Source: CAVVNP01 sp963800235
GTDB taxonomy: Bacteria; Actinomycetota; Acidimicrobiia; Acidimicrobiales; Iamiaceae
NCBI GenBank assembly: GCA_963800235.1
Contig: CAWDAD010000001.1
Coordinates: 434,001-498,000, forward strand
Direction: 5' to 3'
DNA: 64,000 nt
Position numbers and translations under genes: made by a program. Each line of letters opens with the position of its first letter. The stretch's first letter is position 1. Below, piece by piece: positions 37,645-47,785 of the stretch. Under the pieces are notes generated by a model. That model did no database searches. It was not told the DNA's origin and was given only the letters and a program-made list of their open reading frames with translations.

Positions 37645-38528
37645 TGGCCGGCACCGCCGAGCAGGTGGAGCTGCTCCCCCGCCGCTCGGTCCTCTACATG
37701 CCCGGCGCCAACGAGCGGGCGCTCGAGAAGGCCAAGGGGCTGGACGCCGACGCCCTGATCCTCGACCTCGAGGACGCCGTGGCCCCCGACGCCAAGGCCG
37801 AGGCCCGCGAGCGGGTCTGCTCGGTGGCCGGCGACTACGGCGCCAAGGAGGTCACCATCCGGGTCAACGGGCTCGACACCCGGTGGCACGCCGACGACCT
37901 GGCCGCCGCCGCCCAGGCCGGCCCCGCCGGCGTGGTGGTGCCCAAGGTCAGCTCGGTCGAGGACGTCCACGCCATCGAGGCGGGGCTCGAGAAGGCCGGC
38001 GCCCCGGACCGCACCAAGATCTGGGCCATGGTCGAGACCCCGGTGGCCATGCTCCACGCCGAGGCCATCGCCGCCGCCTCCGAGCGGCTGGCCGTGCTCG
38101 TCATGGGCACCAACGACCTGGCCAAGGAGCTGCAGGCCGAGCACGTCCCGGGCCGCCAGCCCCTGCTCACCGGGCTGGGCCTCTGCCTGCTGGCCGCCCG
38201 GGCCACCGGCAAGGTGATCCTCGACGGGGTCTACAACGACATCAAGGACGCCGAGGGCTTCGAGGCCGAGTGCCTCCAGGGCCGCCAGCTCGGCTTCGAC
38301 GGCAAGACGCTGATCCACCCCAGCCAGATCGAACCCGCCAACCGGGTCTGGGCCCCGACCGACGACGCCGTCGAGGACGCCCGGGCGCTCATCACCACCT
38401 TCGAGGAGGGGCTGGCCGCCGGCAAGGGCGTGGTCACCCACAACGGCCGCATGATCGAGAACCTGCACGTGGCCAACGCCCAGCGGGTGCTGGCGGTGGC
38501 CGACGCCATCGCCGCCCGTCAGGCCTGA
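37644..38528 (+). CDS. HpcH/HpaI aldolase / CitE-like CoA-ester lyase 2
   Basis: 294 residues, close to CitE length. RSVLYMPGANERALEKAKGL at the N-terminus, ALILDLEDAVAPDAKAEAR, IRVNGLDTRW, IWAMVETPVAMLHAEAI (Glu ligand) and GFDGKTLIHPSQIEPANRVW at the C-terminus. This is the citrate-lyase-beta type barrel used by (S)-citramalyl-CoA or malyl-CoA lyases. It overlaps the first lyase's stop (TGATG). The pair differs clearly in length and sequence, so they may form a heteromer or do successive steps. Confidence 0.92.
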   Translation: MAGTAEQVELLPRRSVLYMPGANERALEKAKGLDADALILDLEDAVAPDAKAEARERVCSVAGDYGAKEVTIRVNGLDTRWHADDLAAAAQAGPAGVVVPKVSSVEDVHAIEAGLEKAGAPDRTKIWAMVETPVAMLHAEAIAAASERLAVLVMGTNDLAKELQAEHVPGRQPLLTGLGLCLLAARATGKVILDGVYNDIKDAEGFEAECLQGRQLGFDGKTLIHPSQIEPANRVWAPTDDAVEDARALITTFEEGLAAGKGVVTHNGRMIENLHVANAQRVLAVADAIAARQA

Positions 38529-38548
38529 AGCCGGTCCCGGCGGCCCCG

Positions 38549-39685
38549 GTGCGGTACCGCCGCATGCCCATCGAGGTCGAGTCCCCCGAGGAGCTCGGCT
38601 ACGACGCGATCACCAACAACCTGTCGGAGAGCTCGGTCGCCGACCAGCGCTTGTCCGACCTCGGCATCGAGGTCGACCTCGACGACCTGCTGCTCTGCTA
38701 CGGCGACCACCGGGGTGACCCCGAGCTGCGCGAGGCGGTGGCCCACGACCGGGGACGGTCAGCGGGGCCCGTGCCGGTCGGGGCCGACGACGTGCTGGTG
38801 GTGCCCGGGGCGGCCGCCGCCCTCTTCTGCGTCAACACCGCCGTCCTGCAGCCCGGCGACCACGCCGTGGTCGTGCGCACCAACTACGCCACCAACATCG
38901 AGACCCCCCGGGCCGTGGGCGCCGACGTCGACTTCGTCGACCTGCGCTTCGAGGAGGGGTTCCGGCTCGACCTCGACCGGCTGGCCGGCCTGATCCGGCC
39001 GGACACCGCGCTGGTCAGCCTCACCAACCCCCACAACCCCACCGGCGCGGTGCTCACCCTCGACGAGTTGGGGGCGGTGGTCGAGCTGGTCGAGCGGGCG
39101 GGGGCGGTGCTGCTCTTCGACGAGACCTACCGGGAGCTCACCTGGGGCGAGCCGTTGCCGCTGGCGGCGTCGCTGTCGGCGCGGGCGGTCAGCGTGTGCT
39201 CGCTGTCGAAGGCGCACGGTCTGCCCGGGCTCCGCACCGGGTGGGCGGTCACCGCAGACCCCGAGCTGGGCGAGACCCTGCTGGCGGCCAAGGAGCAGAT
39301 CCTGATCTGCGGCTCGACCCTGGACGAGGCCGTCGCCGCCCGGGTGGTGGCCGACGCCGAGCGGCTGCTCGAGCCGGTCCGGCGCCGGTGCGCCGACCAC
39401 CTGTCCCTGGTCGGGTCCTGGATCGACGGCGACGACCGCTTCGACTGGGTGCGGCCGGGCGGCGGGGTGGTCTGCTTCCCCCGGATCGGCCCCGAGGTCG
39501 ACCTCGACGTCGACCGCTTCTACGACGTGCTGCTCGGCGAGCTCGGCACCTACGTCGGCCCCGGGCACTGGTTCGAGGCCGACCGGCGCCACTTCCGTCT
39601 CGGCTACGGCTGGCCGAGCACCGACGAGCTGCGGGCCGGCCTGGCCGCGCTCTCGGAGGCGGCGACCCGCTCGGCCACCACGTGA
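38549..39685 (+). CDS. PLP-dependent aminotransferase class I/II
   Basis: 378 residues from GTG 38549. The N-terminus RYRRMPIEVESPEELGYD fits a clade whose members begin M-x-F/Y-RRMPIE.ESPE, which favours the GTG over ATG 38564. Fold-type I motifs: VVPGAAAALFCVNTAVL, SLTNPHNPTGAVLT, LLFDETYREL and the PLP-lysine SVCSLSKAHGLPGLR (Lys221). It probably transfers amino groups to or from an aspartate-like or beta-amino substrate. It lies 20 nt after the second CitE-like gene on the same strand and likely belongs to that operon. Confidence 0.85.
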   Translation: MRYRRMPIEVESPEELGYDAITNNLSESSVADQRLSDLGIEVDLDDLLLCYGDHRGDPELREAVAHDRGRSAGPVPVGADDVLVVPGAAAALFCVNTAVLQPGDHAVVVRTNYATNIETPRAVGADVDFVDLRFEEGFRLDLDRLAGLIRPDTALVSLTNPHNPTGAVLTLDELGAVVELVERAGAVLLFDETYRELTWGEPLPLAASLSARAVSVCSLSKAHGLPGLRTGWAVTADPELGETLLAAKEQILICGSTLDEAVAARVVADAERLLEPVRRRCADHLSLVGSWIDGDDRFDWVRPGGGVVCFPRIGPEVDLDVDRFYDVLLGELGTYVGPGHWFEADRRHFRLGYGWPSTDELRAGLAALSEAATRSATT

Positions 39686-39735
39686 TGGGCAGCGGCCTGA
39701 TCGGACGACGGTGAACCGGCGGCGGCGGCCCGATC

Positions 39736-41433
39736 GTGCATGATCCGGACGTGATCGGCTCGAGCTCCCGTCCCGCCGCCCGCTGGATCGCGGCGGTCGT
39801 CGCCCTGGCCGTGCTCGCCGCCGGCTGCGGGTTCTCCCGCTCCGACGTGCAGGACCGGGCCGGTTCCGCCACCGACGGCGGGTCGGCCCGCTCCAGCGAC
39901 TCGGTGACCAGCGACTCGGCGGCCGGCGACTCGGGCCGGCCGGACACCGGCGCCGCCGCGTCCGACGACACCGGCGCCACCTCCTCCGGCGCCGTGCCCC
40001 CCGGCCCGAACGGGTACCAGGCGAAGCTGAGCGACTGGAAGAGCTGCAACGGCCGCTACCAGTGCGCCACCCTCACCGTGCCGCTCGACTGGGCCAAGCC
40101 GTCGGGCGACACCATCGGCCTCGCCGTCATCCGTCGCCGGCACGAGGGCCGCGACCCCCGGATCGGGTCGGTCGTGTTCAACCCCGGCGGCCCGGGCGGC
40201 TCGGGCATCGACTTCCTGCGCCACACCCTCGCCTCCGACATCAGCAATCCGCTGGTGAAGCACTTCGACCTGGTGTCCTGGGACCCCCGGGGCGTCGGCG
40301 CGTCGAAGGGCATCCGCTGCTTCACCGACGCCGAGCTGGAAGCGCCCGACCTCGACCCGGCCCCGACCACGCTCGAGGGGGTGCAGGCCACCGAGGCCCT
40401 GGCCCGACACCACGCCCAGGAGTGCGTCCAGAAGAACGGCCTCGACCTGCTCACCAACGTCGGCACCCGCGACACCGTGCGCGACCTCGACGCCCTGCGC
40501 GCCGCCCTGGGCGACGCCGGGCTCACCTACGTCGGCTACAGCTACGGCACCACCATCGGCATCGAGTACGCGTCGATGTTCGGTCCCCACATCCGGGCCA
40601 TGGTCCTCGACGGCGTCGCCATCCCCGGCGAGGACGGCATCACCAGCTCCCACCAGCAGGGCGTCGCCTTCGAGCAGGCGCTCGAGCAGTTCTTCGCCGA
40701 CTGCCAGAAGCGCGGGTGCCCGTTCGGCTCCGACCCCAAGGCTGCGTTGCTGGCCTTCCAGGCCAAGCTGCACAGCGGCGTGCGCATCCCGGCCAGCTAC
40801 GACTACGGCGGCGGGCTGTCGCGGACCGCCACCGTCGGCATCGGCGAGCTCGACATCGCCCTGGTCCAGGCGATGTACGACCAGTCGCTCTGGCCGATCC
40901 TGCGCCAGGGGCTGGCCGACGCCATGGACCCGGCCAAGCCCGACGGCGGCACCCTGCTGCTGCTCCGCGACCTCTACGTCGGCCGCCAGCAGGACGGGTC
41001 GTGGGACTCGATCCTCGACGCCAACGGCGTCATCAACTGCGACGACACCACGGTGCGGGCCACCTCGGCGCTGGGTGACCCCGCCGCCCGGGCCAAGTTC
41101 GACGACCTGCCCATCCTCGGGCCGTTCATCGCCTCCGGCCAGCCCGGTTGCTACCTGGCGCCGCCGGCCAAGGACCCGCTCACCCTGCCCAAGGACGGCT
41201 CCATCACCGACACCCCGCCGATCGTGATCGTGAGCAGCACCGGCGACCCGGCCACCCCCTACGAGAACGGGGTGGCGCTGACCAAGATCATCACCCACTC
41301 GGTGCTCGTCACCGGGGAGACGACCCAGCACACGTCCTACGGGCGGGGTTCGTCGTGCCTCGACGGGCCGGTCACCACCTACCTGATCGAGCGCGAGGTC
41401 CCGAAGCAGGGCCTGCGCTGCAAGGTCAGCTGA
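39736..41433 (+). CDS. Secreted lipoprotein alpha/beta-hydrolase, TAP-type peptidase
   Basis: 565 residues. Lipoprotein signal with lipobox LAAGC (Cys31), then a Ser/Asp-rich linker to about residue 90. The hydrolase domain has FNPGGPGGSG (oxyanion region), WDPRGVGAS, the nucleophile elbow GYSYG (Ser269), and a TAP-like C-terminal domain with STGDPATPYENG (Asp) and TTQHTSY (His). This is the tripeptidyl aminopeptidase/SlpD-type family, which removes N-terminal peptides from secreted proteins. Start GTG 39736; GTG 39751 would also keep the signal peptide. It converges on the DUF6777 lipoprotein. Confidence 0.9.
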   Translation: MHDPDVIGSSSRPAARWIAAVVALAVLAAGCGFSRSDVQDRAGSATDGGSARSSDSVTSDSAAGDSGRPDTGAAASDDTGATSSGAVPPGPNGYQAKLSDWKSCNGRYQCATLTVPLDWAKPSGDTIGLAVIRRRHEGRDPRIGSVVFNPGGPGGSGIDFLRHTLASDISNPLVKHFDLVSWDPRGVGASKGIRCFTDAELEAPDLDPAPTTLEGVQATEALARHHAQECVQKNGLDLLTNVGTRDTVRDLDALRAALGDAGLTYVGYSYGTTIGIEYASMFGPHIRAMVLDGVAIPGEDGITSSHQQGVAFEQALEQFFADCQKRGCPFGSDPKAALLAFQAKLHSGVRIPASYDYGGGLSRTATVGIGELDIALVQAMYDQSLWPILRQGLADAMDPAKPDGGTLLLLRDLYVGRQQDGSWDSILDANGVINCDDTTVRATSALGDPAARAKFDDLPILGPFIASGQPGCYLAPPAKDPLTLPKDGSITDTPPIVIVSSTGDPATPYENGVALTKIITHSVLVTGETTQHTSYGRGSSCLDGPVTTYLIEREVPKQGLRCKVS

Positions 41434-41457
41434 CCGGACCCGCCCCGGCGGCCCGCG

Positions 41458-43113
41458 TCAGGCCGGCGGGGTCGCCAGGTCGACCACCTGGTTCGAGGGC
41501 GCGGGTCCCACCGCGGTCCAGGTGACGCCGTCCGGGCTGGTGAAGACCCGGCCGCCGCCCGTCTGCCCCTGCTGCTCCTCGTCGACGCCGAAGGCGACCC
41601 AGTGGTCGTCGATCCAGACCGGTCCGCTGTACAGCACGGTCCCCGACGCCGGAAGCCTGGACCACGTCCGGCCGTGGGAGCTGGCGTAGGCGGTCAGCTC
41701 GGCCGGGAAGGCACCGTCGCCGCTCAGGAACAGCCAGTGCCCGCGGGCAGCGCCGATCGACGCGTCGCTCGCTCCCCCGGCATCGACCCGCGTCCACGTC
41801 ACGCCGTCGCTGCTGATGACCACCTCGGCGTCGAACAGGTCCGAGGCCGGCACCGCCGAGCGGAGCACCGCGGCCAGCCGGCCGTCGGCGGCGGTCACGC
41901 TGCCCACGCCGAGCGACCGCTCCTGCGGATCGCCCGGGGTCGGGAAGCGGGCGTCGACGGCGGACCACGACGTCCCGTCGTCGCTGCTGAGGACGACCGG
42001 ATCGCCGAAGACCGACCCGGTACCGGTCCCCGAGCGCCCCACCGCGATCCACCGGTCGCCCGCCCACGTCACGTCGGTCAGGGTGTCGCCGACCGTGGCG
42101 ACCTGCTCCCATGCACGCCCGTCGGCGCTGCGATAGACCGCCGTACCCCCCACCGCCAACCAGCCGTCGGGTCCGGCGCCGACGCCGGCGACCGGCCCGG
42201 GGGCGGTGAAGACGGGCTCCCAGGTGGCGCCCCCGTCGGCGCTGAAGGAGAGGTGACCGGGAGCGCGGTCGTCGTAGCTGTCGCGCCCGGCGGCCACGAG
42301 GGTGCCGGGCTCGGTCGAGCCGCCGACGTGGCCGACCGGCTCGACCTGGATCGGGTCGCCGGTCTGCACGTCGGTGACGGTGAACGTGCCGACCGGCCGT
42401 GGCGACGGCTCGACCCGCGTCACCGATCCCGGCGAGTAGCCGGGCCAACGCCGGCCGGTCGCGTCGTCGACGGTCAGCCCGCCCGAGGGCATGGGCGCCA
42501 GCAGCGGGTTGCCGCACGAGCACTTGACCCGGGGGACGCCGAGCTGGTCGACCAGCACCGCCGTGCCCCGCTGCAGCACCGACTGCCGGGGCGTCGCCCG
42601 GCCGCCGGTGAAGCCGTGGTTGGTGACCCACGTGTCGGCTGTGAGGAGCACCGGCGTGAGCGTGGCCACGTAGTCGGCGATCCCGTCGGGGCGGACGCCC
42701 TCCACGCCGGCCCAGGCACCGGCCTCGTCGGGGTGGCCGTCGAGGAAGTCGACGAGCTGGGCGGTGTCGCAGACCCCCGCCTGGTTGCTGCCGCCGTACA
42801 GACCCGGCACCGAGCCCGAGATGGTGACCCCGCCGTTCGACCCGGCCGGCTCGGCCTCGGCCCGCACCTTGCGCAGCACGGCGTCGACCGACGACGGGAA
42901 GCGGGCCACGTCGTGCACCGACACCGACGTGGTGAACGGGTCCCGTCCCCGGGTCGCCGCCGGCTCCAGCTCGAGCCCGCTGCCGCCGGAGTCGGACGAG
43001 GCGCGCCCGCCGCCATCGGCCCCGGCGCAGGCCGCGATCAGCGACAGCGCCACCAGGGCAGCCACCCAGAAGGCCACGGAGCGCGTCGGCCTCCCCTCCC
43101 GTCGGGCCTGCAA
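41458..43113 (-). CDS. Lipoprotein with DUF6777 and BNR/beta-propeller repeats
   Basis: 551 residues starting TTG, with a GGAGGAG ribosome binding site 4 nt away. Lipobox LIAAC (Cys29). Residues ~50-235 match DUF6777: VPGLYGGSNQAGVCDTAQLV, GVRPDGIADYVATLTPVLL, TWVTNHGFTGGRATPRQSVL and VPRVKCSCGNPLLAPMPSG. From ~265 to the end are five or more BNR/sialidase-like repeats (FSADGGATWEPV, YRSADGRAWEQV, LSSDDGTSWSAV, ISSDGVTWTRVD, FTSPDGVTWTAVG), a beta-propeller. DUF6777 proteins commonly accompany Ser/Thr kinase genes, and here the kinase gene lies 85 bp upstream on the same strand. Function unknown; a surface ligand-binding role is likely. Confidence 0.88.
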   Translation of the reverse strand: MQARREGRPTRSVAFWVAALVALSLIAACAGADGGGRASSDSGGSGLELEPAATRGRDPFTTSVSVHDVARFPSSVDAVLRKVRAEAEPAGSNGGVTISGSVPGLYGGSNQAGVCDTAQLVDFLDGHPDEAGAWAGVEGVRPDGIADYVATLTPVLLTADTWVTNHGFTGGRATPRQSVLQRGTAVLVDQLGVPRVKCSCGNPLLAPMPSGGLTVDDATGRRWPGYSPGSVTRVEPSPRPVGTFTVTDVQTGDPIQVEPVGHVGGSTEPGTLVAAGRDSYDDRAPGHLSFSADGGATWEPVFTAPGPVAGVGAGPDGWLAVGGTAVYRSADGRAWEQVATVGDTLTDVTWAGDRWIAVGRSGTGTGSVFGDPVVLSSDDGTSWSAVDARFPTPGDPQERSLGVGSVTAADGRLAAVLRSAVPASDLFDAEVVISSDGVTWTRVDAGGASDASIGAARGHWLFLSGDGAFPAELTAYASSHGRTWSRLPASGTVLYSGPVWIDDHWVAFGVDEEQQGQTGGGRVFTSPDGVTWTAVGPAPSNQVVDLATPPA

Positions 43114-43159
43114 CCGTCTCCTCCCTCGACCTCGGCACCGCCCGCCGCCACCCTAGGGC

Positions 43160-43199
43160 AGCGGTCCGGGCCGCCGGCCGGGCGGTCCGTCGGACCGCT
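43160..43199 (-). terminator. Nested hairpin at the end of the kinase gene
   Basis: AGCGGTCCG (43160-43168) pairs with CGGACCGCT (43191-43199); inside, CCGCC (43171-43175) pairs with GGCGG (43181-43185). The outer arm touches the kinase stop codon, so it may attenuate or end transcription before the lipoprotein gene. Confidence 0.5.
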
Positions 43200-45478
43200 C
43201 AGGCCACGATGCCCCGCAGGGCGTAGAGCGACCCGTCGTAGCTGGCCACCAGCACCAGGTCGGCGGCCAGCCGGGGCGAGGAGAGGATCGGGCCGCCCGT
43301 CGGGAACCGACCGAGCACCCGACCGTCGTCGAGCCCGACGACCGACACCGTGCCCGCGTCGTCGCCGGCCACGACCCGCTCCCCCACGACGAGGGGGGAC
43401 GAGTCGACCCTGCCACCCACCTCGACCTTCCAGACCACCGTGCCGCCGGTCTGGTCGAGGGCCACCAGCTCGTCGCGGCCGGCGTGGTCGAGCCCGACGA
43501 TCGCCTTGCCGTCGGCCAGCCCGGCCGAGGACTTGACCTCCCCGTCGAGCGGCCGGCTCCACACCACCTTGCCGGTGGCCAGGTCGATGGCGCTGAACTC
43601 GCCGCTCACCGCGCCGACGAACGCCCGTCCGCCGGCGACCTTGGGCGAGGCCAGCACCTGGCCCCCGAGGTCGACGGTCCACCGGTTCGAGCCGTCCGTC
43701 GCGGCGACGCCGTGGATCCTGCCGTCGTTGCTGCCGACCACGACGGTGTCGCCCGAGATGGCCGGCGAGGACACCACCACGTCGCCGGTGTCGGCGGTCC
43801 ACCGGGTCGACCCCGTCGCGGGATCGATGCCGTAGAGGCGGTCCGCGCCGACCACCACCACGCCGTCGCCGAGGGCGGGCGAGGAGACGATCTGGTACCC
43901 GAGATCGGCCCGCCAGCGCACCGAGCCGGTGGCCAGGTCGAGGGCGTACAGGTAGCCGTCGTCGCTACCCACGTAGGCGGCGGTGCCGTCGACCGCCGGG
44001 GACGAGCGGACCGGCCCCTCGGTGGGCGTCGACCACCGCTGCGCACCGGTGGCCCGGTCGAGGCCGATCACCGCGCCGTCCGGGGTCCCGATCACCACCA
44101 GGTCGCCGGCCACCGCGGGTGAGGAGAACACGTCCCCGCCGATGGAGTGGGTCCAGGCCGAAGCGATCGGGAGCGTGCCCACCGCGCGCCCGGTCGATCC
44201 CGAGCCCGACGACGACGTCCGGGCGCCGCCGGACGCCGAACCACCGCCTCCTCCGAGCACGAGGACGGCCGCGGCGACGGCGACGAGCAGGAGCGCGATC
44301 CCGGCGGCGACCACCAGGCGACGCACGGCCCGCCGCGACCGGGGAGGACGCTCGTCGTCGGTCGTGCCGGGGCCGCCGGTCGCCCCGTCGCCGGCGGGCG
44401 GGGCAGGAAGGGGCACGTCGGGCGGGGGCATCGGGGGTGGAGGCGCCGAGGGCGGGCCCACCCGGACCGTCGCGCCGACCTCGGGGGGAGGCGGTCGGTC
44501 GGCGACCGCCGGCTGGGCGGCGCGGCGTCCCTCCGCCGCCGCCCGCACCGCCCCGATGTCACGCAGCTCGAGCCCGGCCCGCTCCATCCACCCGGCGCCG
44601 AGGGTCCGGTGGGCGGCCGCGCCCAGGGCCACCGCGAAGCCCTCGACCGAGGGGTACCGGTCGGCCGGGTCCCGGGCGACCCCGCGCATGACCACCTCGA
44701 CCAGCGAGGCGGGCACGGCCGGGGCCACCGCTCCCAGCGGGGCCGCCTCCTCGGTGAGGCGGTGGTGGCAGAGGCTCAGCACCCCCTCGGACGACTCGTG
44801 GGTCAACCGCCCCGACAGCGACTCGTACAGCAGGGCGGCGACGGAGTACTGGTCCGCCGCGGGGCCCACCGCGCCGGCGGCGGACCCGAAGCTGCCGGCC
44901 ACCTGCTCGGGCGCGACGTAGGCGGGCGTGCCGAAGAAGTCCCCCGCCCGGGTCACCTGCAGCACCGACTCGTGCGAGGCCTCGCCGCGGGCCAGCCCGA
45001 AGTCGGTGACCTTGAGCGCTCCCCGCCCGTCGAACATGAGGTTGGCCGGCTTCACGTCCCGGTGCAGCACCCCCTCGCCGTGCACGTGGTGCAGCCCGCA
45101 GCACGCCGCCAGCACGGCGGCCACCGTGACCCCCAGGTCGCCACCGGGGGCGCCGGTGCGGTCGTGGAGCGTCCCGCCCGGGAGGAGCTCCATGACCAGG
45201 ACCCGCAGGTCAGCCTCCTCGCGGTAGTCGTGGACGGTGACCACGTGCGGGTGGTCGATGCTGGCCAGGATGCGCGCTTCGCGCCGGAACCGGGCGGCGT
45301 GCTGGGCGGTCGCCGCCACCGGTCCGCTGAGCTGCTTCACCGCCACCGACCGGTCCAGCCGACGGTGGCGGGCGGCCCACACCACGCCGAACTGGCCGCG
45401 TCCGAGCTCGGCCCCGATGTCGTAGTCGGGGAGGAGCCGACCGACCGCTGCCCGATCGTCCCCCGTCACCGCTGGCAT
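43199..45478 (-). CDS. Transmembrane Ser/Thr protein kinase with extracytoplasmic PQQ beta-propeller
   Basis: 759 residues from ATG 45478. PknB-type kinase domain (~18-290): Gly loop GRGQFG (26-31), Lys48 in SVAVKQL, catalytic loop LHRDVKPANLM (Asp141), DFG (159-161) and APEQ. All catalytic residues are intact. A Pro-rich juxtamembrane linker, a single helix (~388-412, VVAAGIALLLVAVAAAVLVL) and a Ser/Gly linker follow. The outside part (~440-759) is seven or eight PQQ-like repeats of the form SSPAV..G.V.VG..DG.L.A.D..TG..RW. Propeller ligand binding outside could drive autophosphorylation inside. It is upstream of the DUF6777 lipoprotein and divergent from the beta-glucosidase. Confidence 0.92.
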   Translation of the reverse strand: MPAVTGDDRAAVGRLLPDYDIGAELGRGQFGVVWAARHRRLDRSVAVKQLSGPVAATAQHAARFRREARILASIDHPHVVTVHDYREEADLRVLVMELLPGGTLHDRTGAPGGDLGVTVAAVLAACCGLHHVHGEGVLHRDVKPANLMFDGRGALKVTDFGLARGEASHESVLQVTRAGDFFGTPAYVAPEQVAGSFGSAAGAVGPAADQYSVAALLYESLSGRLTHESSEGVLSLCHHRLTEEAAPLGAVAPAVPASLVEVVMRGVARDPADRYPSVEGFAVALGAAAHRTLGAGWMERAGLELRDIGAVRAAAEGRRAAQPAVADRPPPPEVGATVRVGPPSAPPPPMPPPDVPLPAPPAGDGATGGPGTTDDERPPRSRRAVRRLVVAAGIALLLVAVAAAVLVLGGGGGSASGGARTSSSGSGSTGRAVGTLPIASAWTHSIGGDVFSSPAVAGDLVVIGTPDGAVIGLDRATGAQRWSTPTEGPVRSSPAVDGTAAYVGSDDGYLYALDLATGSVRWRADLGYQIVSSPALGDGVVVVGADRLYGIDPATGSTRWTADTGDVVVSSPAISGDTVVVGSNDGRIHGVAATDGSNRWTVDLGGQVLASPKVAGGRAFVGAVSGEFSAIDLATGKVVWSRPLDGEVKSSAGLADGKAIVGLDHAGRDELVALDQTGGTVVWKVEVGGRVDSSPLVVGERVVAGDDAGTVSVVGLDDGRVLGRFPTGGPILSSPRLAADLVLVASYDGSLYALRGIVA

Positions 45479-45575
45479 CCCTCCCGATCCGCGTGCGTCG
45501 TGCCGACTCGGACCAGTGAAGCAGGTGGGTGGCCGGCCGCCGGCGCCGCGCACGACCTCCGCTAGACCTAGCCGG

Positions 45576-46928
<1,353 letters not shown>

Positions 46929-46980
46929 GCCGTACGGCGCCCACCTTCCGACCGGCCTCCTCCTGCCGGCGGCCGCCCTG

Positions 46981-47613
46981 GTGGCGCTGGTGGTGCTCGC
47001 CGCCTGCTCCGGCAGCAGCAGGACGGCCTCGACCACCGCCGCGCCGTCGACCACGACCACCACCACGACGAGCACGACGACCGCGCCGGCCACCACCTCG
47101 TCGACCTCGACGCCCACCACCTCCACCACGACGACCACCACGACCCCGACGACCGCTGCGGGGCTCCCCCGCCGCTGCACCGTGGCCGACCTGCGGGTCA
47201 CCGCCGGCGACCGGGGCGCCGGAACCGGCCACATCGGCGTGCCGATCGTGTGGACCGACAAGGGCCCCGACGTCTGCCTGATGACCGGCTGGGCGGGAGC
47301 CGACGGGCTGGCCCCCGACGGCACCGCCCTGGCCCACGCCCAGCGGACGCTGACCGGCCACCTCGGCGGGCTCACCCAGGGCGAGACCCGGCTGCCGGTG
47401 GTGGTGCTGCACCCCGGCGAGCAGGCGTCGTCGTTCGTCGAGGGCACCGACGTCCCGGTCGGCACCGCCACCACCTGCCCGAGCTACGCCTCGCTGCTCG
47501 TCACCCCGCCCGAGGACACCACCTCGGTCCCCCTCGCGGTGGGCCTGCCCGGCTGCTCCGGCCTGGAGATCCACCCGGTCGTGCCCGGACCCACCGGTCG
47601 CACCGGTCCCTGA
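46981..47613 (+). CDS. DUF4232-like lipoprotein with long Thr/Ser linker; start possibly frameshifted
   Basis: A hydrophobic stretch ending in lipobox VLAAC is followed by a ~45-residue run of Thr/Ser/Pro, then a ~135-residue domain starting CTVADLRVT that resembles DUF4232 (CTLRGYPG-like VCLMTGWAG, then CPSYASLLV, GCSGLEIHP). In the frame shown, GTG 46981 leaves an unusually short signal peptide. An ATG at 46925 overlaps the GH1 stop (ATGA) but is in another frame; joining its MSRTAPTF to the PTGLLLPAAALVALVVLAAC stretch (different frame) would give a textbook lipoprotein signal. A one-base change near 46950 would explain this. Likely a cell-surface protein in operon with the beta-glucosidase. 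Confidence 0.65.
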   Translation: MALVVLAACSGSSRTASTTAAPSTTTTTTTSTTTAPATTSSTSTPTTSTTTTTTTPTTAAGLPRRCTVADLRVTAGDRGAGTGHIGVPIVWTDKGPDVCLMTGWAGADGLAPDGTALAHAQRTLTGHLGGLTQGETRLPVVVLHPGEQASSFVEGTDVPVGTATTCPSYASLLVTPPEDTTSVPLAVGLPGCSGLEIHPVVPGPTGRTGP

Positions 47614-47635
47614 GCACTGGGCCGGTTCGGCGAAG

Positions 47636-47709
47636 TGGGCGTAACAGGACTCGAACCTGTGACCTCACGCGTGTGAAGCGTGCGCTCTAGCCAACTGAGC
47701 TATACGCCC
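47636..47709 (-). tRNA. tRNA-Val (anticodon CAC)
   Basis: The minus strand folds as a full cloverleaf: acceptor GGGCGTA/TACGCCC, D arm GCTC..GAGC, anticodon stem CACGC/GCGTG with loop TTCACAC (anticodon CAC, reading GUG), variable loop AGGTC, T arm ACAGG-TTCGAGT-CCTGT. Discriminator A; the CCA tail is not encoded. A TAGGTT hexamer (47724-47729, minus strand) is the likely -10. No integrase or attachment-site duplication is near it. Confidence 0.97.
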
Positions 47710-47785
47710 CGTAGGGACCGCCGAACCTAGCGCAGCCCTCTGTCCCGTCCCGAGCCCGGATCCGCTCAGCCGCCGGTCCTCGCGC

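Noticed and set aside
41434..41470. Imperfect inverted repeat GACCCGCC/GGCGGGGTC between convergent genes as a terminator
   Set aside because: It has a bulge and overlaps the coding end of the DUF6777 gene; no better than background for this GC content.
47636..47709. tRNA-Val as an integration site (attB)
   Set aside because: No integrase gene and no duplicated tRNA 3' end were seen within several kb.
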